14,873 nucleotides of DNA from JARRQB01 sp965368585 (GTDB taxonomy: Bacteria > Pseudomonadota > Gammaproteobacteria > Chromatiales > Chromatiaceae). Under the pieces are notes generated by a model. The model was not told the origin of the DNA, made no database searches, and saw nothing but the letters and a program-made list of their open reading frames with translations. The stretch spans positions 1 through 14,873 of the forward strand of contig CBDUNM010000129.1 in NCBI GenBank assembly GCA_965368585.1, given 5' to 3'. A program made the translations under genes and the position numbers. Numbering within the stretch: the stretch's first letter is position 1; each line of letters starts with the position of its first letter. Positions 7,118 through 14,588 of the stretch are shown here, piece after piece.

Positions 7118-7996
7118 GTGGACTATCTGATAGTCAATCCCGCGGCCGGAAAGGCCCAGGACGCGGATTACTGGCTCCGGCAGCTGGATCGGGTGGGCGT
7201 GCGCCCTCGACGTTTTGACACGACGGACGCGTCTGCTTTCCCCGCGCTAGGCGACAACGACCGACTGCTGGCGGTGGGCGGCGACGGCACGCTGCAACGA
7301 CTGGCGGCTTTGTGCGCGGAGCGCAACTGCGCCTTGGGTATTCTCCCCGCGGGGACGGCCAACGACTTCGCCCGTGGCCTGGGGATACCTCTGGAGCCCC
7401 AGGCCGCGTGTCGCACGGTCGCCACAGGAAACATTCGTGAGTTTGACCTGGGCCGGGTGGGAGATCAGATTTTTCTGAATGTGGCTCATGCAGGGCTGGG
7501 TGCGGAGGTCAGCGTCAATGTGGAACAGGATCACAAGCGGTTATGGGGCCGGATGAGTTATGTGCGGACTTTGGTGGAGCGCATTGAAAACCGTCGCGGC
7601 TTCAAGGCCACCATCAGTTGCGCCGACCGTACTATCAGAGCAAGGTGGTTGGAAATCGCGGTGGCCAACGGTTCCACCTTCGGCGGCGGCCATCGTATCT
7701 TCGAAGCTTCGCCCAGCGATGGGCAGTTGGACATAGTGGCTGTTCGCCCGCACTCGTTGATACGCTTGTTCGCGTTGTGGTTGCGTGCGCAGCTGCAGGG
7801 TGCTCTGCCTGACGATGAAGCGGTCGTCCATATACGGGGAGCGTATTGCCGCATTTTCGATTGCGGCAGGCGATCCTTGACGGCCGATGGCGAGCCGGCG
7901 GGTGAACTGCCGGCCGACTTTACGCTGGTGGCTGGCGTGTTGCGGGTCATCGTGCCAGCTTCTCGCGGCGACGAAAACGAAGCCGGTGAAGTGTGA
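7118..7996 (+). CDS. YegS/diacylglycerol-kinase-type lipid kinase
   Basis: About 292 residues. It carries the DAGK/sphingosine-kinase-like catalytic fold: N-terminal DYLIVNPAAGKA, ATP-loop VGGDGTLQR (GGDGT near residues 54-58), PAGTANDFARGLGIP (79-91), a second lobe with NVAHAGLGAEV, VANGSTFGGGHRI and SDGQLDI, and the late ADGEP motif. These enzymes phosphorylate diacylglycerol, phosphatidylglycerol or long-chain bases at the inner face of the membrane. I chose the GTG at 7118 because family proteins begin right at the first strand. The frame is open 135 bp further upstream, and that extension looks non-homologous. No clear ribosome site marks either start. It is followed 33 bp later by an unrecognised gene, probably co-transcribed. 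Exact lipid substrate unknown. Confidence 0.85.
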   Translation: MDYLIVNPAAGKAQDADYWLRQLDRVGVRPRRFDTTDASAFPALGDNDRLLAVGGDGTLQRLAALCAERNCALGILPAGTANDFARGLGIPLEPQAACRTVATGNIREFDLGRVGDQIFLNVAHAGLGAEVSVNVEQDHKRLWGRMSYVRTLVERIENRRGFKATISCADRTIRARWLEIAVANGSTFGGGHRIFEASPSDGQLDIVAVRPHSLIRLFALWLRAQLQGALPDDEAVVHIRGAYCRIFDCGRRSLTADGEPAGELPADFTLVAGVLRVIVPASRGDENEAGEV

Positions 7997-8029
7997 AGCC
8001 GTGGTCGGTGAACCGGTATTGGAATTGCT

Positions 8030-8458
8030 ATGAATTTTCTACGCACGCCGGAACAAACCGCTTTGGCGGATCTCAACGCATTCGGCGCCGGACTGCTGCA
8101 CCGCTACGCTGTCTTGATTGACGCCGAGATCGATTCGGCCCTGGTAGGCGTGTTGCAAGCTATCGAAACCGCACGCCGGCCGGTGCTCGACGAACTGGCG
8201 CGGTGCGAACGCGCTCGCGGCGAGCCGCCTAAAGCCGCCGACCAGGAAATCAACGAGCTGCGCAGTGCCGCCGACCGTTTACTCGGTTACCTGTTCGGGC
8301 CACAGGCACCCGCGCAACGTGTTCTGGACGCGGAGCAGGCATGGGCCGACCGCCTGGACAAGGCGGGGGAGCTGAGTTGGCGGCCGCGCGAAGCGGCGGT
8401 GTTGGAACGCCTGGTAATGGATTCCCGGCAAGCCCGGGAGTGGTTGGCGCGCTGCTGA
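8030..8458 (+). CDS. Hypothetical helical protein
   Basis: A 142-residue protein not recognised. It is almost entirely predicted helix, rich in Ala, Arg, Glu and Leu, with regularly spaced hydrophobic positions suggesting a helical bundle (an ADLNAFGAGLLHRYAVLIDAE-like first helix, then ARRPVLDELARCERAR, and a final WLARC). There is no signal peptide, membrane segment or metal motif. The ATG at 8030 has only a weak upstream TTGGAA. It starts 33 bp after the lipid kinase stop on the same strand, so a shared transcript is likely. Coding reality is supported by codon periodicity and length in a tight gene order, but not by homology I can name. Confidence 0.6.
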   Translation: MNFLRTPEQTALADLNAFGAGLLHRYAVLIDAEIDSALVGVLQAIETARRPVLDELARCERARGEPPKAADQEINELRSAADRLLGYLFGPQAPAQRVLDAEQAWADRLDKAGELSWRPREAAVLERLVMDSRQAREWLARC

Positions 8459-8814
8459 GTTCGCTGGCGGGTGCAGGTCGTCGGCGGAAGACGCGTCGAC
8501 CATTCGGCCGGTAATCCGAGCGCGTACAAGTATCCCATCGGCTCAGATCCACCGGTCGGCGCGGTCGATATGCAGCACTGCCCCGTCATACACCGGATCG
8601 TGCGACGACGACCCGCGATTGTGGAACGCCGACAGTTCTCACTAACGCATCTGGCATTCGATTTGCTTGAACCGAAAGCGAATGGCGATGAAGCGGATCG
8701 GGTCGACCGCTGAACTCGTCGCAGCCAGCAAGGGCGAGTCGCATTCGGTCGCGGCCCGCACGGCGAGCGTCAAATGCGCAGAAATGTTTCGGTAAAGACA
8801 AGAGGAGAGAAACT
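8459..8814 (+). promoter_or_regulatory. 356-bp upstream region of the lipoprotein gene
   Basis: No gene seen. The region holds a strong sigma-54 promoter at 8652-8667 and, 37 bases upstream of it, GCGATTGTGG (8615-8624), which recurs with one mismatch before the sigma-54 promoter at 14726. The 137-base leader after the predicted start of transcription contains a 37-codon frame (8682-8795) with no ribosome site, which I take as chance. Confidence 0.5.
8652..8667 (+). promoter_or_regulatory. Sigma-54 promoter (-24/-12) for the repeat lipoprotein
   Basis: TGGCATTCGATTTGCT matches TGGCAY-N5-TTTGCW with exactly ten bases between GG and GC. Transcription would begin near 8678. The same extended sequence recurs at 11115 and 14726. 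It faces the lipoprotein gene at 8815. Confidence 0.75.
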
Positions 8815-9027
8815 GTGAAACTGAAGAAATTTCGTATGATTACTGCCGTTTTAGTCGCTATGCCGCTGATGGCATGCGAGCAGGCGCAGGAAGGGCCCGC
8901 CGAACGTGCCGGCGAGCGTATCGATGAAGCCGTGGAGCAGGGCAAGGATAGCGTCGGCGACGCGGTCGAGCGGGCGGGAGAAACGATCGAGGAAGCGGGT
9001 GACGCGGTGCGGGAGAAAACGCAGTGA
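8815..9027 (+). CDS. Small lipoprotein with 11-residue repeats
   Basis: A 70-residue protein starting at a GTG, fixed by a strong AGGAGA ribosome site 6-7 bases ahead. The N-terminus is basic then hydrophobic and ends in a lipobox, PLMAC, so Cys21 should be lipidated. The mature part is about 50 residues of amphipathic helix with an 11-residue period: AGERIDEAVEQ, GKDSVGDAVER and AGETIEEAGDA. This is the pattern seen in LEA-like, apolipophorin-like and YtxH-like stress proteins, which lie along membranes or form coiled coils. It is entericidin-sized but not clearly of that family. A strong sigma-54 promoter precedes it and an 8-bp hairpin follows, making a monocistronic unit. Role in envelope stress is inference from promoter and repeats. 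Confidence 0.85.
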   Translation: MKLKKFRMITAVLVAMPLMACEQAQEGPAERAGERIDEAVEQGKDSVGDAVERAGETIEEAGDAVREKTQ

Positions 9028-9076
9028 CAACGATAGGAGTTAGCAGGCCAAATCCGTAGCGGATTGCGGTAACGAG

Positions 9077-9104
9077 CGGCCCGGTGGTTACTCGCGCCGG
9101 GCCG
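9077..9104. terminator. Terminator hairpin after the lipoprotein gene
   Basis: A perfect 8-bp GC-rich stem, CGGCCCGG paired with CCGGGCCG, encloses a 12-base loop. It lies between the plus-strand lipoprotein gene and the convergent minus-strand channel remnant, so it may serve both. No strong T-run follows. Confidence 0.6.
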
Positions 9105-9109
9105 ATTCG

Positions 9110-9522
9110 TCAAATCATCATGTCTAGCAGGTCATCCTCGCCTGAAAACTGGCCTTCAGCCTCGATGTGACGGTCGATTTCCTGGTCCGGGCGCAGCTCG
9201 TCGATGCTGGCAGGGGACTCTGGGGCGGCGCGTGCCGGCGCAATCGTCGCGGCGCGGTCGAGCGTGCCATGTCGCCGCCGATCGAATGACTGTCGGTCAT
9301 CTTGAGGTTGTACGTCGGTTTCGGCATGTCAATGCCGGCTTGGTCTTGCGCCAGCTTCACCCGGCGAATCACCTCGCTGCGCACCTTGCCTTCGTGTCCG
9401 TCGACAACGATCTGATCCAGGGGTGCGCAGGGTTGGCGCAGACCGAACTGGATACCGGCAATGTAGTTGTCCACCGAATCGCGCAAGCGCGATACCCAGA
9501 AAGCTTTACCCGGCAGGGGGCA
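9110..9522 (-). pseudogene. MscS-type mechanosensitive channel remnant, internally deleted
   Basis: The minus strand reads KAFWVSRLRDSVDNYIAGIQFGLRQ-type sequence and DQIVVDGHEGKV, which is the end of the pore helix and start of the beta domain in MscS-family channels. It then jumps directly to RSEVIRRVKLAQDQAGIDMPKPTYNLKM, the end of the C-terminal vestibule. Roughly 100 residues normally between them are missing, as are all N-terminal membrane helices. A second lesion, a frame change near 9205-9260, shifts to a frame reading APESPASIDELRPDQEI and an acidic tail ending at 9110. It therefore cannot encode a working channel. It lies 30 bp downstream of the DUF2254 gene on the same strand. Family call rests on remembered MscS motifs. 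Confidence 0.65.
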
Positions 9523-9553
9523 CTGGAAACGTGAGGCGTTATTAATGATTACT

Positions 9554-10894
9554 TTAACAAGTCGGGCTGCCGTATAAGCGGGCAGTTCTTGCCACCCGTT
9601 TTGTCAGGATCATCAGCTTTTTATAACGCTGGCGGATATCCCGCAGATCGTAACTCAGCGTCGCCCCTTTACTGACCTCTTGCCAGATCGATTGGCCATG
9701 CAAGGCGAGTACTTCCAGCCGATCTGCGCGCTGGGTAAGTTCCGCCAGCCGACACAACGACTCGATGAGGCACACCGTCACGGCAATGTCGGCTTTTGAA
9801 AATTGACGCAAAGGCGCATAGATCTCTTTTGCAATTCCGGGGAAGTGAGTTGTGCGTGCAAGCAATAGCGGTTGTTGCTCATCGTCCATCAGCACACAGC
9901 CCGGAATATCCCGGTCGACGATTTTTGCGAGTGCCAGACTAAACCAATCAATAGACGTGATAGCGGTGCCGGGATCGTTGATTCCCGGTGACAACGCACG
10001 CGCGGCGAGCTGATTGAGTTGCGTGATTGCGTACGCCGGGTCCTGTATCGGCGTGCGCATAGGCCCGACAACGATGTGTCCGTTGAGGTCGCTGATCGAT
10101 GCTTCGAGGCGTTCGGGATCGCCGCCGTACGCCTTGAACAGACATACGCCCTCGACAATGAAGTCTCCAGCACGGGCGCGTACCTGCAGCAGGCAGCCGT
10201 TGTCGCTACACCAGCGGACCAGCCCCGCGTAGTCGATGGTCTGCACGTAGCCTTGGGCGGTAGAGGCAACCGGGTACGGGCGGTATTGGCGAGCGGCGCG
10301 TCGCCAATGCAGTGTGTCCGACGCTCGGTTGGTCGAGTCGGCGTGCGCCGCCAAGTCGAGCAGTGCCTGCTGCAGGTTCCCGCCTATGCGCTGCACGATC
10401 TTGTCGGCCTGCAGGTCGGTAGCCATCTGGTGGATAAAACGAACGAAGCCGATCAGGGCGATGAACGCAAGCAGAATGCCGATGATGACCGTAAAACGCG
10501 GTCGATCGGAGTGCGTATAGCTCGCCAGGACGATCAGCGCGTAGACGTAAGTGCCCAGAAAGAGGCCGAGGCTGAGCTTACTGGCATTGTCTTCGAGCAG
10601 ATTGCGCAGAATCTTCGGGCCGTATTGGCCGGAGGTCAAAGTGAGCGCGACCATCGTGACGGAGAAGGCGACGCCGCCGACGCCGATGATCGAGCCGGCA
10701 ATCACGCTCAGGACCTGACTTGCCGACGACTGTGTCATGGCGAAGTCGGAAAATCCAAGTCCGACCGAATCGACGTGCCGGTCTACCCACAACATACCAG
10801 CCGCGCCCGCCGCGCCGAGGGCACACAAACCGATTGGGATCAGCCAGATGCTGGTGTTGAGGCGTTCGCGAAAATAGGCGAGCTTTCCGATCAT
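9554..10894 (-). CDS. DUF2254 integral membrane protein
   Basis: A 446-residue protein. Four membrane segments occupy the N-terminal third (about 15-36, 59-86, 106-127 and 133-153). The second carries the conserved VIAGSIIGVGGVAFSVTMVALTLTSGQYGPKIL block of DUF2254, followed by RFIHQMATDLQ. A large soluble C-terminal domain contains GYVQTIDYAGLVRWC, GDFIVEG and the strongly conserved ALSPGINDPGTAI motif. Length and layout match the family. Function is unknown; members are inner-membrane proteins often near stress or ion-transport genes. Start at an ATG with little ribosome-site signal; the hydrophobic first helix begins shortly after. The gene is divergent from the sigma-54 operon starting near 11141, and is followed by the decayed MscS gene. 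Confidence 0.88.
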   Translation of the reverse strand: MIGKLAYFRERLNTSIWLIPIGLCALGAAGAAGMLWVDRHVDSVGLGFSDFAMTQSSASQVLSVIAGSIIGVGGVAFSVTMVALTLTSGQYGPKILRNLLEDNASKLSLGLFLGTYVYALIVLASYTHSDRPRFTVIIGILLAFIALIGFVRFIHQMATDLQADKIVQRIGGNLQQALLDLAAHADSTNRASDTLHWRRAARQYRPYPVASTAQGYVQTIDYAGLVRWCSDNGCLLQVRARAGDFIVEGVCLFKAYGGDPERLEASISDLNGHIVVGPMRTPIQDPAYAITQLNQLAARALSPGINDPGTAITSIDWFSLALAKIVDRDIPGCVLMDDEQQPLLLARTTHFPGIAKEIYAPLRQFSKADIAVTVCLIESLCRLAELTQRADRLEVLALHGQSIWQEVSKGATLSYDLRDIRQRYKKLMILTKRVARTARLYGSPTC

Positions 10895-11114
10895 AGCGCC
10901 GATGATACTCGATTGAGTTGCCAGTTGCGTCTGTGTTTCTGCCAGCGTGCACCGCTGCGCAAGTCCTTACGCGGCCCCCGGTCGCAGCATCGATACGTCG
11001 TCGAATGACTCATTGGTTGCACCCGTGGCCGATATCCACCTCGACATTGCAAATCAACCGGATGCGCGGGTCGAATGCGCCGGCAAGGATTCCAAAATAC
11101 TGCTCTTCCAGACA

Positions 11115-11130
11115 TGGCATACGCTTTGCT
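11115..11130 (+). promoter_or_regulatory. Sigma-54 promoter of the DUF1269-like/csbD operon
   Basis: TGGCATACGCTTTGCT matches the -24/-12 consensus with ten bases between GG and GC. Predicted transcription start near 11141-11142, about 28 bases before the ATG at 11170. This rules against in-frame upstream ATG codons (for example 11140) as starts. Confidence 0.78.
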
Positions 11131-11169
11131 AAATGGGTAATGAATGCAGAGCAACGCAGGCAATTGGTC

Positions 11170-11666
11170 ATGAGCAAACTGTATTCCCTGGTGCCGAAAA
11201 CCGAGTTGGCGGCAGACGTCGTGTCCAGACCGAAGGCGATACACCTGGCGGAAGACGACATGGGGATCATCGCCGGTGACCGGGTGAACTTGGGAGACCT
11301 GCCGAACACCGACCCGGTCGATCGCTGCGACGTCAAACCCGCGATGAAGCCGGGAGTTGCGATCGGCTGTGCGACCGGTCTGGTGGGTACCGCCGTACCC
11401 GGCGGCTGCGCTGTCGGCGGTGCGGCGATGGCCGCTATATGGTACTGGTAGGTAGTGCCTTTGGCGCCTGGGTTTCAGGGCTGGTCGGCATCTCGGTGCC
11501 GAACCGGGAGATCAAGGGGTTTGAAGCGGCTAACGGAAACGGGCCGATCCATTTGATCCCATATGCCGCGGACGTCAATCGGGAGAAAGTCAGGAGGGTC
11601 GTTGGAGATCGCCACCCGAGCGTGATCTTCGGCGGTGAGGAAGGGGCCGTTCCACCGGCGGTATGA
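11170..11666 (+). pseudogene. DUF1269-like small membrane stress protein, frameshifted
   Basis: The first frame (11170-11451) encodes MSKLYSLVPKTELAADVV, then IIAGDRVNLGDLP, a DVKPAMKPG segment and a glycine-rich hydrophobic run GCAVGGAAMAA, and ends in a premature stop. The second frame takes over at about 11435-11441 with VGSAFGAWVSGLVGISVPNREIKGFE, DRHPSVIFGGEEG and PPAV, ending at 11666. Together they make a complete DUF1269-like protein: a small alpha/beta N-domain, a glycine-zipper-like hairpin of two membrane helices, and a C-terminal domain. Loss of one base in gctatatggta explains the break. Promoter and downstream genes are intact, so it may be recent decay, a sequencing error or, less likely, recoding. 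It is the first gene of a sigma-54 operon with CsbD and PLDc_N genes. Confidence 0.68.
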
Positions 11667-11714
11667 GACCGCGAAGGGATGGCCAATCGAATCAGGATCA
11701 ACGAGAGGTGATTT

Positions 11715-11912
11715 ATGAATTGGGAACAGATTAAGGGAAATTGGAATCAGCTGAAGGGACAGGTCAAAACACGTTGGGGCGATCTCACTGACGATGATCT
11801 GGCGGTCATCGAGGGCGAGCGCGACAAGCTGGTGGGTAAAGTCCAGGAGCGTTATGGCATCACCAAGGAAGAGGCCGAGCGGCAAGTTGACGAGCTGAAC
11901 CTGGGTGACTGA
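11715..11912 (+). CDS. csbD: CsbD family stress protein
   Basis: A 65-residue soluble, highly charged protein with the full CsbD motif: MNWEQIKGNWNQLKGQVK, RWGDLTDDDLAVIEGERDKLVGKVQERYGI and a final helix of Glu/Gln/Leu repeats. CsbD-like proteins (E. coli YjbJ is one) are abundant general-stress proteins of unknown activity with a small helical fold. Start fixed by GAGAGG seven bases ahead. It lies 48 bp after the frameshifted DUF1269-like gene and 74 bp before the PLDc_N gene, so all three probably share the sigma-54 promoter at 11115. Confidence 0.93.
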   Translation: MNWEQIKGNWNQLKGQVKTRWGDLTDDDLAVIEGERDKLVGKVQERYGITKEEAERQVDELNLGD

Positions 11913-11986
11913 GCCGTGCCTGAATCCAGCGGTGTGTTTAAGCTAATCGGAGCGGCAGTTCTAGTTCTCAGCAACGGGAGTAAGCT

Positions 11987-12181
11987 ATGGGTATCGAAGT
12001 AGGCGGACTACTGGGGCTTATCATTTTGGCCCTGGATATTTGGGCGATCGTTAAGATCTTCGAAAGCGGCGCCACTACGGGAACCAAGGTGGTCTGGATT
12101 TTGATCATCTTATTGCTGCCGGTTCTGGGGCTGCTGCTGTGGTATTTCCTCGGACCACGTGGGGGGAAGGTCTTAACTTGA
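11987..12181 (+). CDS. PLDc_N-domain mini membrane protein
   Basis: A 64-residue protein with two membrane helices (about 4-26 and 34-54) separated by a short loop, ESGATTGTKV, and ending LWYFLGPRGGK. This is the isolated PLDc_N domain, the membrane-anchoring region found before the catalytic part of cardiolipin synthases, here without any phospholipase D domain. Such stand-alone copies are common as small inner-membrane proteins; some relatives in Gram-positives are antimicrobial-peptide or envelope-stress responsive. Ribosome site GGGAG six bases before the ATG. Last gene of the sigma-54 operon, followed by a strong hairpin. Confidence 0.88.
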   Translation: MGIEVGGLLGLIILALDIWAIVKIFESGATTGTKVVWILIILLLPVLGLLLWYFLGPRGGKVLT

Positions 12182-12202
12182 AGCGGTCGCTCGACAGGCG
12201 AA

Positions 12203-12227
12203 CCTGCCGCACCTTTGTTGCGGCAGG
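12203..12227. terminator. Terminator hairpin between convergent operons
   Basis: A perfect 9-bp stem (CCTGCCGCA with TGCGGCAGG) and a 7-base loop, 22 bases after the PLDc_N stop. It lies in the 196-bp gap before the convergent second regulator gene. No long T-run. Confidence 0.65.
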
Positions 12228-12377
12228 GTTTGCCGAACAACGGAAAACAGGTAGGCATGATGTACGGGCAGCGGCCGAATAATTCCGGCCGCGCCGATGC
12301 GCCAGGTCGTGCGATCGGTCAGGATTGATTGCCGCCCGTGCTCGCCGGTTGAATGACGATTGGTTTCTGGACGCCGG

Positions 12378-13769
12378 CTAGCGTAGCGCGTCGCTGTCGA
12401 TATGGTGCTTGTCAATGCGGTAACGCATGGTTTGTCGACTGATTCCCAAGCGCTCTGCCGCTTGGGTGACGTTGCCCCGTTCACGCTTCAGCGCTTCTTC
12501 GATCAAGTAGCGCTCCACGTCGTCAAGGGTGATACTGCCGTCCAGGGGGAACCATACACGGTCGCCGTCGTTCGATGGGTGCTGCGGGTCGGCGGCGGTC
12601 AACTGCAGCCACTTCGCGTCGAGCGTCGGACCTTTCGACAGTAAGACACATCGCTCGATCACGTTACGCAATTCGCGCACGTTGCCTGGCCACGAGTAGG
12701 CTCGCAGCTCCTCCCATACCACGTCAGGTATTTTTTCGATGCGCCTGTCGGAGCGCTCGTTGAACTCGTCGACAAAGACTTTAACGAGGTCCGTCACGTC
12801 TTCCAGGCGTTCGGCAAGGCTTGGTAGCACGATCTGGAACACGCTCAGGCGATGGTAGAGATCGCTGCGAAAGCGTCTTTCAGCAACCTCCGCGTCGAGG
12901 TCGCGATTGGTCGCAGCGACTATTTGCACATCGATGGTGATCTCACGGTTTCCGCCCACGCGACGGATGCGTCGGTCTTCAACCGCCTTGAGTAATTTAG
13001 CCTGCAGGGCGAGATCCATCTCGCCGATTTCATCGAGAAACAGCGTGCCGCCATGTGCCTGCTCGAACAAGCCCTCACGCCGCCCCTTGGCGCCGGTAAA
13101 CGCCCCGGCCTCGTGGCCGAACAGTTCGGACTCCAGCAGTTCGTCGGGTAAGGCGGCGCAGTTGACTTCGACCAATGGCCCGTCGGCGCGCGGTCCGCTG
13201 TAGTGCAGGATACGGGCGGCCAGCCCTTTGCCCGTGCCGGTGTCACCACGCAGCACCAGGGCGCTGAAATCGGCCTGTGCGATCTGCTCCAGCATGTGCC
13301 GGGTTTCGCCCGCTCGGTCGCTGCGGCCGATAAAGCGCTCCACGCCGTATTTGGCAGCCTGGTTCGCGGACTCATTCGACAGACGGCGTTGCGCACGCGC
13401 GCTGCGTGCCGCACGCTGTATCGCCAGGTCGAGGCGCGCGTCGTCCACTGGTTTTTCGAGAAAATCATGCGCACCAAGCTGCACGGCACGCACGGAGTCC
13501 GGTATGGTGCCGAATGCGGTCAACAGAATCCATTCGCCGATGGGGAACCTGGCCTGCCGCAGATCCTCGAGCAGGTCCAGGCTGTTGCCGTCCGGCAGAC
13601 TCATATCGGCGAGCACCACCAGCGGCTGCAATGCCTCTTCGTGCAGTGAACGGCGAGCGCCGGCAAGATCATCGACCAGGGTGACGTCCCAGCCCTGTTT
13701 GACGAAACGGCGCTGCATTTCCTTGCCCAACAGGACTTCGTCCTCAACGATCAGCAAGGTGTCAGACAT
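12378..13769 (-). CDS. NtrC-family sigma-54 response regulator with canonical GAFTGA
   Basis: A 463-residue regulator. The receiver (1 to about 120) has acidic E9, D10 and E11, phospho-acceptor Asp55 (VLADMSLPDG), Thr84 and Lys106. The AAA+ domain (about 145-380) has Walker A GDTGTGKG at 175-182, the sigma-54-contacting GAFTGA at 222-227 and Walker B TLFLDE at 242-247. A Fis-type DNA-binding helix-turn-helix lies at about 431-455 (RGNVTQAAERLGISRQTMRYR). All residues needed for ATP hydrolysis and sigma-54 remodelling seem present. Its start lies inside the 3' end of the kinase gene (8-bp overlap), so the pair is co-translated. It is the most likely activator of the TGGCAT-type sigma-54 promoters in this window (inference from proximity). 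Confidence 0.93.
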   Translation of the reverse strand: MSDTLLIVEDEVLLGKEMQRRFVKQGWDVTLVDDLAGARRSLHEEALQPLVVLADMSLPDGNSLDLLEDLRQARFPIGEWILLTAFGTIPDSVRAVQLGAHDFLEKPVDDARLDLAIQRAARSARAQRRLSNESANQAAKYGVERFIGRSDRAGETRHMLEQIAQADFSALVLRGDTGTGKGLAARILHYSGPRADGPLVEVNCAALPDELLESELFGHEAGAFTGAKGRREGLFEQAHGGTLFLDEIGEMDLALQAKLLKAVEDRRIRRVGGNREITIDVQIVAATNRDLDAEVAERRFRSDLYHRLSVFQIVLPSLAERLEDVTDLVKVFVDEFNERSDRRIEKIPDVVWEELRAYSWPGNVRELRNVIERCVLLSKGPTLDAKWLQLTAADPQHPSNDGDRVWFPLDGSITLDDVERYLIEEALKRERGNVTQAAERLGISRQTMRYRIDKHHIDSDALR

Positions 13770-14502
13770 GCGTGCAAGGTAAGTCGAGCGTCAGCTCCGG
13801 CGACGCGGCTGTTGAGCTCGCGCGCGACAGACGACCGCCGTGGTCGCGGGCAAAACGCTCGGCGACCAGCAGACCGATCGCGGCGGCTGCGCCGGTTTGG
13901 TCGGTCGTCGACGGAGCGTATGCCTCGGCGTGCCCGGCAGCAGGCGCGCCTCGTGCCTGAATGAAGATTCGTACGCGGCCCTGGCCGTGCCGCACGTCGA
14001 CCACGGTCGGACGGGGTTTGAACGTATCCGCGAGGTGATCGAGCAGGCTGTAGAGCGTCACGCGAAAGGCGTTTCGGGGTAACCGGCAGACAATTTCGGC
14101 GTCTCCCTCCAGAATTATCGGGCGCTCGTCCGGCTGGTTTGTCGAAATCGTGCGGATGACATCCCGAAGTTCGCCGACCGCATCGAACTGTTGCGGTTGT
14201 TCGGGCGTTTCGGCGACGGCCTGGACAGTGGCGGTGACCAACTTGAGCATCCGATCGACCTCCTGCAAGGTGAGATCCAGCCGCTGCAGGTGGTCGGCGT
14301 CCTGCACTTCGGCGCGCAAGCTGCCACAAGCCGCCTGGATAGCCGCCAACGGATTGCGCATCTGATGGGCGAGTTGACCCGCCAGCGCCCGCAACGCCGC
14401 AGCGCGTTCCTGGCGGACCAGCGCGGCGTGCGCGCAGCGTTCCGATCCGTCGCAGTTATTGTCGTGTGCAGCCTGGTGCGAAGACGATTTGCTCTTTATC
14501 AT
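13762..14502 (-). CDS. Soluble histidine kinase with degenerate ATP-binding domain
   Basis: A 246-residue protein without membrane segment or recognisable sensor domain. A short polar N-terminus leads into a dimerisation/phosphoacceptor helix with His46 in LAGQLAHQMRNPLAAIQAA, a good H-box. The following domain has the length of a HATPase domain but its motifs are worn: the N-box reads LYSLLDHLADTF with no Asn at the Mg/ATP position, the G1 box reads IQARGAP without the Asp of DxGxG, and the G2 box reads TGAAAAIGLL. Only the late DHGGRL segment is typical. It may therefore be a non-kinase partner, acting as phosphatase, phosphotransfer or scaffold, for the regulator it overlaps by 8 bp. The ATG at 14502 is chosen for GGAG at ideal spacing; a longer frame from 14637 covers promoter sequence. 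A sigma-54 site lies upstream. Confidence 0.82.
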   Translation of the reverse strand: MIKSKSSSHQAAHDNNCDGSERCAHAALVRQERAAALRALAGQLAHQMRNPLAAIQAACGSLRAEVQDADHLQRLDLTLQEVDRMLKLVTATVQAVAETPEQPQQFDAVGELRDVIRTISTNQPDERPIILEGDAEIVCRLPRNAFRVTLYSLLDHLADTFKPRPTVVDVRHGQGRVRIFIQARGAPAAGHAEAYAPSTTDQTGAAAAIGLLVAERFARDHGGRLSRASSTAASPELTLDLPCTHV

Positions 14503-14572
14503 TCGCTCTCCGTCGTAAGTGGAGTCTCCGTCAGCGGAGGTCCAGTGTCGAAACTGTGCGCTACCTGGCCTT

Positions 14573-14588
14573 GGCAAGTACCGTACCA
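14573..14588 (-). promoter_or_regulatory. Sigma-54 promoter of the second kinase/regulator operon
   Basis: On the minus strand TGGTACGGTACTTGCC fits TGGYAC-N5-TTGC with ten bases between GG and GC. The predicted transcript begins near 14562, 60 bases before the kinase ATG. It excludes the longer upstream start at 14637. It suggests the pair activates itself. Confidence 0.62.

Noticed and set aside
8682..8795. 37-codon frame in the leader of the repeat lipoprotein
   Set aside because: No ribosome site, starts almost at the predicted transcription start, and composition is unremarkable.
10019..11008. 329-codon plus-strand frame opposite the DUF2254 gene
   Set aside because: It is antisense to a well-supported membrane protein gene and has no motif of its own.
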